A stretch of 64,000 nucleotides of DNA from Warburgia ugandensis (GCA_035236585.1 CP141132.1:41605880-41669879), one strand, 5' to 3'. Positions 36,917 to 49,474 are shown, counted from the first letter of the stretch. Numbers and translations: made by a program. The notes: generated by a model not told the origin, from the letters alone.

Positions 36917-38257
36917 TCAATCACCCAACTGGATAACTCTTCTTATAGCCCAATTCCTAATAGCATTGGATACTTTGAATTCCTCAACCAAAACTCTACT
37001 TAGGCTAGGTGAATTCAAAATAAACAATTCAACAGCTTCATTACTAATCCCACGACACTGCATTATATTGATAGGCACCAAAAGCTTATAGCTCTTGCAC
37101 ATTGAATCCACAATAGTCAAACCACTACGTGCTCTCAATCTGATATCAACTAGATTCTTATATGAAGCCAACATTGAACCGAACTCCTTATTCGTCAATA
37201 AATCATTATAAGAAAAATCTAATTTCCTTAACCTCTTCAAACGCTACCCCAATGAATCCAATAGACCCAGTTCCCTCTTTAAGAAATCACAATTTATAAG
37301 AACAAGATCTTCTAGTGACCCACCCATCTAAGGCCCAAGTGATTTAATTCCTTAACTAGTTACAAGACAACAACTATGCAATCTAAAGCTCAAAAGACAC
37401 CTCAAATTCTCTACAACAGCAAATAAATGATCATCTTTGAGGTCTAAATGTATGCACAAATCGATCTTCTGAAGATTCGACCTGCAATTCATTATAAACC
37501 AAAGCAACCCATATTTAATTCAACCATCATATAACAGTAGAGAGTTCAGAGAATTATAGTCTTCTACAATTTGAATCAATACATCATCAACAACATTCCT
37601 ACAAGTTTGAAGCTCCAATTCTTGAACTCTACTAATCAAATTACAAATGGAGAGAAGCTACCACTGTCTCCAGTGCCTTCGCATCCCCGTAGCTAGAGTT
37701 TCCTAAGTTTCTTGTAGTTTCTCCACAACCACCCAATACCAACATTGCCGATGGGGATGCCAGACAAAGAGAGACAATTTAACATCGAATTATGGCTCTA
37801 AGGTATTTAAGTTTCCTGAGGAGTGGTAGTCAAGGTGAGAGAATTCTTTTAGAGAAGGAAAAATTGAGGATGTAGGGAAGAAATGTTCAAAGAAGGGAGG
37901 GTTCTAAAGGATGTAAAGAGAGAGTAGAGACATGAAGGAGAAATTAGGCTGATGAGGAAATAGAGGTGTATGAGGGGAGGAATTAAGAACAACAGTGTAG
38001 AGGAGAGCATCATGAGAAGTGGGTAGGTGTGGCCTTATCAAAAACTAGGTTGAGGGAAGAGAGAGAAGGGTAGTGAGAAAGGAGAGTAGAGAGAGACAAG
38101 ATGTTGGGAGACAAATGGAAAGGCTTTTTCGATTGGTGGAGTGGATAGAAAACAAGCATTTCCAAACTAAAGGAAATAGATGGAGATGTTGGAGGAATAA
38201 GGCACTGTAGAATTTCTTCTAAGAATTTGTCGTAGAGGCGATTAAGATTATCCATCT
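36917..38257 (-). pseudogene. F-box/leucine-rich-repeat (RNI-like) protein pseudogene
   Basis: Minus-strand reading starts MDNLNRLYDKFLEEILQCL (38255), an F-box-like N-terminus, then a leucine-rich stretch LSTLLSHYPSLSSLNLVFD. Further on come GIGWLWRNYKKLRKL, CRSNLQKIDLCIHLDLKDDH, LFAVVENLRCLLSFRLHSCC and a C-terminal part (37240-36917) with RLRKLDFSYNDLLTNKEFGS and ISNEAVELFILNSPSLSRVL. In live relatives such proteins are the substrate-recognition part of SCF ubiquitin ligases. The first frame ends after 81 residues and the sense continues in another frame (DALLYTVVLNSSPH). At least five in-frame stops follow. It spans about 1.34 kb without an obvious intron, so it is a dead intronless or retrocopied gene. 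No poly(A) trace was seen. Confidence 0.8.
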
Positions 38258-38529
38258 TCTTCTTCTATCCTTATTCACCTAAAAGGAAAGGAAGGAATAA
38301 GGAGAAAGGGAATTGGAGGGGGAAGGTTCATGGAAGAAGAAGTGTGATGGAGAAGGGGAGAAGGGAAGGGCCTACATGATGTCTAATTCCTCGCGAGAAA
38401 TAGAGGACAATTCATGGGTATATGCTTGAATCATTTATCATGAAGACACTTATTTCTTCTCTCTCTAAAAAAACTATTTTGAAGTTGTTTTTGTCTCTCT
38501 AGAAATAATCAAAATTTACATTATGAAGA
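38258..38529. other. Spacer between F-box pseudogene and LINE
   Basis: Purine-rich then mixed sequence. It may include the pseudogene's former 5' leader. No feature is recognised. Confidence 0.4.
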
Positions 38530-41411
38530 GGAGTATCTCCAAAACATAAGATTCGCATCGCTACATGGAATATAGGAACACTAATAGGTAAGAGTTTGGA
38601 GTTAGTAGATACGATGAAACGTAGGAGAGTTAACATCGCTTGTATCTAAGAAACCAAGTGGAAAGGGGCTAAAGCTGGCGAAATAGATGGATATAAATTA
38701 TGGTACGTAGGAATGGAAAATAATAGAAATGGTGTAGGAATAATAGTGGAAAAGGAATTAAAGGATAAAGTTGTGGACGTTAAAAGAATCAGTGATAGAA
38801 TTATAATAATAAAAGTTATTCTAGGAGAGCAGATTATAAATATTATAAGTGCATATGCACCATAAGTAGGGTTACAAGATATAATCAAGAGACAGTTTTG
38901 GGAAGATATGGAGGGAGTCATACAAGAAATTCCCAACACTGAGGGGATATTTATAGGAGTAGACTTAAATGGCTATGTAGAAAAAGATAAGGATGGATAT
39001 GATAGAATACATGGAGGGTATAGGTGAACGAAACGAGATGGAGGAGAATATCCTTGATTTTTCTTTGTAATATAACCTATCCATTGCAAATACACTATTT
39101 AAGAACAGAGATGAACACTTAATACCTTTAAAAGTGGACTCCATAAAAGCCAAATAGACTTTTTTCAACTTAGGAATAATGAACGATCTATATGTAAGGA
39201 TTGTAAGGTGATACTCGGTGAGAGTTTAACCTCACAACATAGGTTGATGGTTATAGATATTCATATCAAAAGATGGAGTAAAAGAACTGAACTTAATACA
39301 CATCTAAAAACTAAGTGGTAGAACTTAAAAGGAGAGAAAATAACCTCATTCAAAAATAAGTTGATGGTAGAAGAAAATTGAAACTATGAAACAGAAGTAA
39401 TTACCATGTGGACTAATATGGCTGAGTCCATTAAGAAAGTGACAAAAGATGTCTTAGGAGTATCTAAAGGTAAAAGGCTATTAACAAAGGAAACATGGTG
39501 GTTGAATGAAACAGTGCAAAAAGCTGTTAAAGAAAAACGAGTGCGTTTGAAAGCATGACAGAATATTAGAAATAATGAAAACTATGAACAATATAAGAAT
39601 CCTTAAAACATTGCTAAGGGAATAGTAAGTGAGGCTAAACTTAAAGCATATGATGAGCTCTATAATAGACTAAGAACAAGAGAAGGAGAGAAAGATGTGT
39701 TTAAACTTGCAAAAGTGAGAGAACAAAAGGGTAAGGACTTAGAGCATGTTAGGTGCATTAGAAGTGATGATCAAAGGGTATTAGTCAAAGATGATGAGAT
39801 CAAACAAAGGTGGGAAATGTACTTTCAAAAATTGTTAAATGACAATGGCCTTGAGAATATAGGGATTGAAAATACTATAAATCTAAATAACATTGGATAT
39901 TATAGATATGAACATAGGATTAGAATACCTGAAGTAAAAGAGGCCTCGAGAAAGATGAAATTAGGAAAGGCCATGGGGCCTTATGGTATATCAATAGAGG
40001 TTTGGAAGCATATGGGAGATATTAGGGTAGTTTGGTTGACCAAGTTGTTTAACAAGATTGTAAAATCAAAGAAAATGCCTAATGAGTGGAGGAAAAGCTC
40101 TATTGTACCAATCTATAAGAATAAAGGAGACATTCAGAGCGGCATTGATTATCGAGGGATCAAACTTATGAGCCACACCATGAAACTTTTTGAAAGAGTG
40201 ATTGAGAAGAGGCTACGACATGAAATAATTATATCGGAGAATCAGTTTGGTTTCATGCCTGGGAGGTCTACCATGGAAGCTATTTTCTTACTAAGACAAT
40301 TAGTAGAGAAATATAGAGAGAGGAGAAAAGTCCTCCACATAGTCTTTATCGATTTAGAGAAAGCTTATGATAGAGTCCCTAGAGAGTTAATATGGAGGGT
40401 GTTGGGTGATAAAGGGGTTTCTTGGGGGTATATAGACATAATTAAAGATATGTATGAGGGAGCAGTAACAAATGTTAAGACCACTAGTGGCGTGACTAGT
40501 GATTTTCCTATCACTATCGGATTGTACCAAGGATCGGCATTGAGCCTATACCTTTTCACATTAGTTATGGATGAGTTAACAAAACATTTGCATGAGGAGA
40601 TTCCCTGGTGCATGCTATTTGTAGACGATATAGTCCTACTTGATGAGACAAGGGAGGGTAAACATAAAGCTAGAGTTATGGAGAGAAGCATTAGAATCTA
40701 AAGGATTTAAAATTAGCTCAACTAAGACAAAATATATAGAATGCAATTTTAGCAAGGAGAGTAGGAGTGGAACACCAGCCAAGATTGATAACCAAGAAGT
40801 CCCCGTGAAAGACCACTTTCGATACTTAGGATCATTGATCCATGAGAGTGGAGAGATTGAGGTGGAGGTTACTCAGAGAATCCAAGCAGGTTGGAACCAA
40901 TGGAGATGTGCATCGGGTGTTTTATGTGATTGACGGGTGCCACTCATACTAAAGGAAAAATTCTATAGGATGGCTATAAGGCTGGCCATGCGCAATTAAG
41001 GAACATCATACTCATAAGATGAGTGTCGCAGAAATGAGGATGTTGAGATGGATGAGTGGTAAGATAAGAAAGGATAGAATTAGAAATGAAAATATTATGG
41101 GAAATTTAGGGGTGGCACCAATAGGTAACAAGATGAGGGAGATTAGACTTAGATGGTTTGGACATGTTCAAAGGAGACCAACAACGGCACCAGTTAGAAG
41201 GAGTGAAGCAATATAAGTAGAAGATTCTAAAAGGGCAAGAGGAAGGCCCAAAAAAATGTGGATAGAAGTGGTGAGGAAAGATTTAAAAACTTTGGGACTA
41301 AATGAAGCCATGATATTTAATAGAGTGGAATGGAGGAATAAGATTCATGTGGCCGACCCCTAATTGGGATAAGGTCTTGATGATGATGACGACGACGACG
41401 ATGATGATGAA
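38530..41411 (+). mobile_element. RTE-type LINE, degenerate
   Basis: Translation from about 38550 reads as an endonuclease start (ATWNIGTL, ETKWKG, GVGIIVEKELKDKVVDVKR, ISAYAP). The RT lies in a 334-residue frame at 39697-40701 with FNKIVKSKKMPNEWRKSSIV, ENQFGFMPGRST, HIVFIDLEKAYDRVPRELIW, QGSALSLYLFTLVMDEL and the catalytic FVDDIVLL box. The 3' domain continues in other frames: LELWREALESKGFKI, FRYLGSLIHESGEIE, then MSVAEMRMLRWMSGKIRKDR and RLRWFGHVQRRP. This order and the final ATG/GAC triplet tail are those of plant RTE LINEs. Changes include stops in the endonuclease, a frameshift near 40665 and a loss of about 30 bp plus a frame change near 41000. LINE proteins nick the target and copy their RNA there. 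This copy cannot. Confidence 0.9.
41379..41409 (+). repeat. Trinucleotide tail of the RTE LINE
   Basis: (GAT/GAC)n-type triplets follow the C-terminal HVADPxxLG-like coding end, as plant RTE LINEs end in short tandem repeats rather than poly(A). Confidence 0.85.
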
Positions 41412-41454
41412 AGAGGAGTTGGAATATCTCTGTTAACAACAAACATATCAACAA

Positions 41455-41620
41455 TTATAATGTTAAATAAACATGATATCTCATATATAACCAAGATATC
41501 GTAGTTAAATAAACCTCATATCTCACATATGCTCAAGATATCATTTTTAGATAAGCTGCACATTTGAGATATAACATGATATCTCAGAAACACCCAAGAA
41601 ACGTAATTAAATAAACCCCA
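41455..41620. repeat. About 52-bp short tandem repeat beside satellite
   Basis: Two to three units share GTTAAATAAAC, ATATCTCATATATA and CAAGATATC. It lies between the LINE tail and satellite block gamma and is unlike either. Confidence 0.65.
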
Positions 41621-41627
41621 CTCAACA

Positions 41628-43633
41628 TTTTGTTTAGAAACTTTCCTGGACTCAAAGTGATTTGAATTTTGTGCCTAGGAAATTTTGAGGGCATGTATCA
41701 TTTTGACATTTTTCCTAATGACTTCCCTACACTTAATGTTGTTGGATATTGTGCCAAGGATCATCAAACAATTTGAAAAGTTTAAGCATTGTATTTGAGA
41801 ACTTCTAATACTAAAAGTGACATGACTTTGTGCATAGGGATTTTCAAAGACATGTAACATTTTGATATTGTGCCTCGGGACCTACCCAAGCTTAAAATGC
41901 ACGAACAATGTAGCGAGGATTGTTTAGGGCTTAAGAAGTTTAGATATGCTATTCTAAAACTTTCCAAGATTCAAGTTACTCAACTTTGTGCCTAGGGACT
42001 TCCAAGGACATCTAATGTTTTGACATTGTGCTTTGGGATTTCAACAAATAAGTGCTTATACATTTTTCCAAGGATCATCCAACGACTTCAAAAGTTTAGA
42101 CATTGTGTATGGAAACTTCCTAGGACTCGAAGTGATTTGGCTTTGTGCCTAGGGACTTCTAAGGGGATGTATTGTTTTGACATGTGCCTCGGGACATCCT
42201 AGCAGTTAACGTGCTCAGACATTGTGCCAAAGATTGTCCAACGAATTGAAAATTTTATACATTGATTTTACGAAGTTCCCCCAACAAAGTGATTTGACAA
42301 TGTCTAGGGGCTTCCAAAGGAATGTAATGTTTTGATTTTTTTTTTTTCCTTGGAACTTTCCAATGCTTAACAATCTCAAACATTGTGGCTAGGATCATCC
42401 CATGGCTTGAAAAGATTAAACATTGTGTTTAATAACTTTCCTTCACTCAAAGTGATTTGACTGTACCAAGGGAATTCCAAGGGTTAGTAAGGTTTTGACA
42501 TTGTGCCTTAGGACTTCCCAATGGTTAAAGTGCTTGAAAATTGTGCCCAGGATCATCCATAAGCTTGAAAAGTTTAGCATTGTGTATGGGAACTTCCCAG
42601 CACTCGTAGTGATTTGACATTATGTCTAGGGACACCAAAGGACATGTTATGTTTTAACATTGTTCCTTGGATGTTATCAGAACTTAAATTGCTTGGACAT
42701 TGTGCCATGATCATCCAACACCTTGAAAGTTTAGACATATGGTTAGGAACGTCCCAAGACTCGAAGTGATTTCACTTTGTGACTGGATTCCCAAGGGCAT
42801 GCAATGTATTGTCATATAGTCTTGTTACTTACCAGCCATTAATTTGCTTGAACACTACGCCTAGGATCATCCAAGGGCATGAAAAGTTTAGATGTTTTAT
42901 TTAGAAACTTCTTAAGGCTCAAAGTGACTTGACTTTGTACCTAGGGAATTTCAAGGGCATGTAATGTATTGACATTGTGCCTTGTGACTTCCCAGCACTT
43001 AAAGTGGTTTGACATTATGCCCAGGATCATTCCAAGGCTCAAAAAGTTTAGTCATTGTGTTTTGTAACTTCTTAGGACTTGTAGTGATTTGACATTGTGT
43101 CTAGGGACTTCCAAGGATGTGTAATGTTTTGACATTGTGATTTGGTGCTTCACAGCTCTTAAACTACTTGTGTTTTTTTTTCATCCAATGGCATGAAAAG
43201 TTGGGACATTATGTTTGGTAACTTTCATGGACTCGAAGTGATTTAACTTTGTGCCTAAAGGAATTGCAAGCTCATGTAGTGTTTTGATATTATGCCTCAA
43301 AACTTCCTAGCACTTAACATGCTCAACCTTTGTGCCAATTGTCATCCAACAGCTAGAGAAGTTTAGACATTGTCTAAACTTATTCAACTCAGAACAAAAC
43401 ATTGTCTAAATAAGTTTGAGAAGTTTAAACATGTAACATTTTGATATTGTTCCTTGTGACTTACCAGTGCATAAAGTACTGAGACATCGTGTGAAGGATC
43501 ATCCAAGGGATTAAAAAGTTGAGATGTTTTGTTTAGAAACCTCTTAGGACTCAAATTTAGCCAACTTTAAGCCTAGTGACTTCTAAGGACATATGTTTTG
43601 GCATTGTGCTTTGGGACTTCTTAGCACTTAAAG
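41628..43633. repeat. 160-bp satellite, block gamma
   Basis: The longest block, about 12 units, is built from the same four 40-bp sub-units as alpha and beta. Its first kilobase is colinear with 23940-25062, including odd variants. It starts at a sub-unit boundary (ACATTTTGTTTAG) and ends CTTAGCACTTAAAG within the palindromic sub-unit, where an LTR starts. Confidence 0.85.
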
Positions 43634-46600
43634 TGTAACATACCAAATTTTTAAGTCCAAATATAAGTACATTTTTGGAATATTTTAAATCAGGATAAAA
43701 AATGAATATTAAAATTTTCAATTTTTGGAGTTCTAGAAAATAAAGGTTTATAGACATCAAATCAAGAGTTGAGAAACACATATTTGGATTTTACTATAAA
43801 AAAAACAATTCCAAGGATCAGAGTCTAGGAGAATAAGTTGCAATTTTTTTCCTGCAAAGGGAAAATTTATAATTTCATTAAGTGGGTCCTGCTTAGACAT
43901 TGGTACCCTTGAATTTTTTTTCAAACATTTTTGAAAAGATAAAAATATCATATGCTTATTTTCCAAAATTACTTCTTTAAAATCTGAGTATCACTAATAG
44001 AATGCTTCTCCTAAATGCAAAGTAAAATATATAATAAGAGCATATTCAAGATCCACTGTCACAACTATAAATCAACTAATAATTTTCATAAGAGTCCCAC
44101 ACAAAATAATCAATTTTATTGCATGTCCATCAACAATGAACTTAAATAAATGTTCTAGTGTCTAAGTTCTACTACTCAAAGAAATATCAATGTTGCTCAG
44201 TCGTACATTTCTCAAATGTCTTTAATCCGTTGTGGCTTTCGTATCATCTAATCTATGAGCAACTCTATGATCCTCACCTAGAAAAGTTATTAGGATGAGT
44301 ATGAATACTTAGTGAAAAAGACCCTAAACTAAGTTTGAAAACCTTAGCATGCACTTGGCATGTCAAGATCTATATAACATATAGTTCATTGGTCATTGAT
44401 AAACGTCTCAAAAGTGAATGAAAATATCAAATAAGCACACATATTCAGATAAGTGCAAAACATATATCATAGTGGTAGCATCCTACCACGAACCTCATAA
44501 GCAAAGGTCTAAACCCTAGAGGATGACCAATATGCATATAATGTTCAAGGCTTCAAGGTGGCCTACCCAATGGACTGCACTACTCTCATGGTGAGGCAAA
44601 TCAGATAAGAAGCATTCTAAGAATGACACATACTTCCCTGAAAAGGTAATATATCTCGACAGGTATCCTATTTGAAGGTTAGGGGCCAATTTGTACCCTC
44701 CAAGCATAGGCCACAGAACATAATAACCCTCAAACAACTAACTCTAGTCACCAAAATATCATATATCTCATCCAAATAAGTTTTTTATATCACATTATAA
44801 TCACATGAATGTAGCACATACATGTTCTCATAGCTTAAGCATTATGTATTCCAAAAATCATATCATAGACACATCATAGATGGTATCCATAGCACATAAA
44901 GAATAAATCATGAGACTTTATTTCTCAACATTCATAATTCAAATAACTTCTCTTAACCATGTCATATGTTTCTTTACTTGACATAGAGATCTATCATTGA
45001 AGTCCATGTCCAAAATAGTGATCAAAGTTCCTTTTTACCTCCATGATATAATCAAAATGAATTATGAAAGCATTATCACTTTTCAAAGGCTTACTAAAAT
45101 TTGATTCATTTGGTCCAGCTTTATCTGAAGTTGTCTCCCACTTTTATAAACTATATGATTCATATAAATCACTTATGTCCATGTTAGCTTATATAAAACA
45201 CTATGTGTGTGATACTTCCATTTGGATCAGTTACTTGTTTTGTCTTGTCTATCCTATTATATTACAAATTTAGTGAGTTGGAAGGTTATTTAATCCATCA
45301 ATTAGGTTTTTCAAGTAAAGGAAACTATAAGTTCTTAGATTTACTCCTATTGGGGTCTATTATCCAACCAGTAAGCAGTAATAAGCCTAACTTTCTGCCA
45401 TATGTTTGATGACCTAGGCATCTTATTTTGAAAATTTTAATCTTCCATATTTTTCCTTATTGAAAAATCTTTCATATATATTTTAACCATAATTGATGTC
45501 TAGTTTATATCCAAATCACAAAACTTCCCAATTAACTCTCTACAAGAAGCTACACTAGGCATAACCTACCTTATATGTTGACCCTTTTCCCTTATTGTCA
45601 TCCAAAAAATTCAAAAAATTTTGAATGAAATATTTTAAACAAGTATATTACATATCAATAAAAAAATTTGGAAAATTTTTACCATTTGATACCTAAACTA
45701 GTAGCATTTTTACACAAGGGTTTTACCTAGTAAGCAGGGCTAAAATCCCGTCAAAATAGTTATACCTAAATCATTGTTTTCTCCTATTATCTCATCAAAA
45801 ATTATTGATCAAAGCTCTCATGTAAAAATTAAGCATTAAATAAGTAACACAAGAGCATAGTTTTTATACCAAAACATATATGATAAACATGTTTAAAACA
45901 TTCAAGAATTCAATGTTGTGCAATTAGGTCGATAATAAAATAGAGGGTATAAAAACATGATGAAATCCTTGGGTTCTTCTCACCAAAAACTATGGATATT
46001 CCACTGGTATGGAATATAGTTAAAAAAATATTAGAATAATAGAAAAAAAACTTCTAAAACTTCTATCATACCATAGATTCTAATATGAAATAGAAATAGG
46101 ATGGTTCAAAAATGGAAACAATGAAGTTTTCCTTTAAAAACCTTTCCAAGAAAGACTTAGAAAATCCTAATCTAATAGTTTTTCCACCCCCTACCTAGTT
46201 TTAGATCTTTCCTTTCTCCTTCTTCTTCATTCTCTTCTTGTTTTTCCCCAAGTTTTTCTTCAATCTTCAAGTCTTATCATTCTCTTCTCCCTTAGACATT
46301 CACTCTTAAGAAGTTGCACCTTTAAATTTTTTTTGGTTTCTTCCTATCTTTCTTGTTTGGCTCTTTTGTAGATTTCCTCCAAATTGGTTTCCTTCTTAGA
46401 ATAAGGTTTATTTTCCTAATATGACTCCCACCAGATTTCCACATGAATCCCTTTTTACTTCTCCTCTTTCCACCATGTTTTGTGCTCTCTCAAAATTCCT
46501 AAATAGTAGGAGCCTAAATCAATGTTGTGTGGGTGGTCCCTCTTCTAATATGTCCTATGTTTCTAATGTATTATCCTAACACTCCATACACTAGTGGACC

Positions 46601-47363
46601 ATGATTTCTAACCAATCACACCCTCAATCCTTGGCTAGATAGATTATTTCCTTTAGTTTTAAACATTGCCTTAATCTCCCCCATGGTTCATCATCTCACT
46701 CTCTAGTTAACATGCTCTAAGTTAAGTCACCCTTCTCAACTATGGTTAGGATACCTAACCTCTTATTCTATCCATTCAAATTCCATGAGTAAGATCATAA
46801 TTTATAATACTTTACAAACAATCCCATATTCAATGTACTTAATCAATGAGTGAAACTCATAGTAAGTTTTCAATCTTTTCCCAAGGTGTCCTACCTAGAT
46901 TAGGACTCTACACAGTTTTCATCATGGGCCATTAGACTGCTCATATTGGGCTGGCTTCTCATGGCCAAGACATTTAGAATCCACTTGTATCCTAGCCTAA
47001 TTAGGTCTCTCAACTTGAGCTCCCTTTCAGTACATGGTTCCATCCTAGGAGTCCTAGTCCCTCTAGGACTCTTATGAGGTCTTAATATATGGGCTTACGA
47101 CATCTTGTGCAAACCCTTATGACTAGAGGAAATCTTCCTATGCTAGTCTATGCTTGTCTAAATCAATTGCACTCCATGATTTCATGTGTTGATGTTTGAC
47201 TCACCCTAAATGCATCTTCTACTTAGCTATAAAATATGGTGCCTGTCTCTTTGGAAACCCTAAATCACTATCTTTACTTATAATTTCCATATAACATCTT
47301 ATATTCACATATATAACCATGAAATTCAAATATACTTACTAATGCAAATTTTGGGATGCTATA
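43634..47363 (-). mobile_element. LTR (probably solo), minus
   Basis: The left end is TGTAACATACCAAAT and the right end ATTTTGGGATGCTATA. The latter is a near inverted copy of the former, as expected of these LTRs. Orientation is inferred from the pyrimidine-rich stretch near 46200-46270, which lies far from the left end. The core hairpin is not clear. No polypurine tract or primer site adjoins either end, and the flanks TAAAG and GCAAG match at only three of five positions. Confidence 0.55.
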
Positions 47364-48490
47364 GCAAGATCCACTACAATGCCATCTTTTGAAATAACAT
47401 GGCCTATGAAATTGATTTCCTCCAACCAAAAATCACATTTGATAAATTTAGCATGCAATTGATGGGCTCAAAGTGCATCCAACTCCACAAGCAAGTATTC
47501 CTAATGCTCTTGTGGACTCACTGACTAAACCAAGGTATCATTCACAAATACAATGACAAACTTAGGAGGAATGGTTTGAACACCCTATTCATAACATCCA
47601 TGAATGCACCTGGAGCATTGGCCAGCCCAAATAGCACCATCCTAGATTTATAATGCCCATATCTATATTAAATGAGGTCTACAATATATCTTCCTCCATG
47701 ATTCTTAGCTGATGATACCCAAACCTCGAGTTGATTTTGGAAAAGACTCTAGCTACTTGAAGCTAATCGAATAGGTCATCTATTTAGGGTAGATGATACT
47801 TATTCTTTTTATGCTTCATTTAGTATTTGGTAGTCAATGCAAAGTCTCATGGACTCATCCTTCTTCTTGACAAAAAGGAGTGGTGCTCCCCATGGTGAAA
47901 CACTAAGCCTAATGAATCCTTTATCTAATTGTTCCTACAACTGACTCTTCAACTGTTTTAGTTTTGTTGGAGTCATTCTATATGGAGCCTTGGAGATAAG
48001 AACTGTGCCAGGCTTTAGCTTGATGGTGATGTTTATCTCAATTTTGGGGGATAATCTTATTAGATTCTCAGAAAATATGTCCAAAAATTCTCAAATAACT
48101 GCCACCACCTCTAACTTAGGTCTTTCAACCTCTACTTCTAATTTAGCTAAGAAGGTCTGACATTTATAAGTAATGTGTCTAGCCACCTTCATAGCAGAAA
48201 TAACACACGCTCTTGTGAATTCTCTTCTCCCTTGAATGGAGATAGCCACCTCTCCTAGAATATCAAAGTGACCTTCATCTTATGATAGTTGACCATTACA
48301 CAATGTAAACCCAACCAATCCATCCTTAGGATGATATCAAAATCTGTGATGTTCAAGAGGGTTGGGTTTGCATCCATTCATCTTACCTCGACTATAACTA
48401 ATATATCTTGAAGGTATTTCTGAGAACATATGGACTCATTCAATGGAGTCATCACCTTTAGATAGAACCCTATATTCCAGATTGGACTAT
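47364..48490 (-). mobile_element. Ty3/gypsy pol fragment (protease end to RT)
   Basis: Minus-strand reading gives a protease C-terminal block (DFDIILRMDWLG) at about 48300-48340 and RT blocks up to [19 protein letters not shown] near 47380-47450. It stops abruptly at the neighbouring LTR, with RNase H and integrase absent. It is a broken fossil, distinct in sequence from the element at 25063-34469. Confidence 0.75.
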
Positions 48491-49474
48491 TCACATATAA
48501 CCCAAAATCATAGGATATAAAATGAATATCCATTACCCATTGTCAAAATGAGTAGAGAAAGTTCAAAATAGGACAAAAAGTCAATAAAGTGAGAAAAATG
48601 AGTAATCTTTCTTCCAAAGAAGTAAAAAAAACAATGAATAAAAAAAATTGGAAGACAAAAATATGAAAAAGATATTTACTTCAAGTACAACCTAAAAGAA
48701 AAAGTTGTCCTAACAATTATTCATTGAAGACCTCTACTCAATTTTGAAATTTTGAAATCCTTATACCCTTCTTTTCTAAACCTATCCTAAGCCTATGTTT
48801 CGTCCTAGTTAAATAACTATTGATCTTAGGTGGAACATAGGCTTAAAGAGGAGATAAAAAGAAGAAATTAAAGTAAAAGACCCCTAATATTCTTGGTGAC
48901 AACATCCACTCTTAAGAATCATTTTCCTTTGTCTCATGAGCATTCAAAAGACTTATGTGAACCATTAGATTATTGGATTCTGTCACATAATAAGAGAAAT
49001 ATGTTTAAACCCTTATCTGAGAGTTTCATTTCTAAGAGTATACCTATGAGGATTTGAGGTCAAGACTTATTTCCAAGGGAATTCAAGCATATCCAATTAG
49101 AAGTCAAGACTTATGTGGATGTCCACACACATGCACTCTAATAAATAACTCAAATAAAATGTCTTTAATATGTGTATGATGTGTAAAATGGTCAAATCTT
49201 CTCTAATAAGTTGTGAAAAAACAGTAGATTGCTAATGAATGAGGATTCTTTAAGATAAAATAAGGGACTCGACCTTATTGAATTTTGTGGGTATATTCAC
49301 TATAAACCCTCACAAGGCATAACTCGTCCACTAGGGGTAACCTAGGGATTCAAGGGCTTGTTGTATGCACTAAATATAATTGTGAGTACCTATGAAAGTG
49401 GCACCTTGTACCAAATTTTGTAAAATGGTATTCTGCATGTTTTGCTCGGAACTAGCAAAATGCTGGTTGGGGTG
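48491..49474 (+). mobile_element. 3' internal tail of a plus-strand gypsy-like element
   Basis: Non-coding DNA ending in GCAAAATGCTGGTTGGGGTG directly before TGTTAACTG. That is a polypurine-tract-like run placed as in plant Tat/Athila-type elements. No pol sequence was seen on this strand. The left boundary with the minus-strand pol fragment is approximate. Confidence 0.45.

Noticed and set aside
40365-40691. 108-residue minus-strand frame
   Set aside because: It is the antisense shadow of the LINE reverse transcriptase.
14949-43633. The satellite as the internal region of one giant LTR element
   Set aside because: LTR ends adjoin satellite at 14948 and 43634, but neither junction has a polypurine tract or primer-binding site, and the two LTRs are different sequences.
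43629-47368. Target duplication of the LTR at 43634-47363
   Set aside because: TAAAG and GCAAG agree at only three of five bases, and the flanks cannot be shown to have been contiguous.
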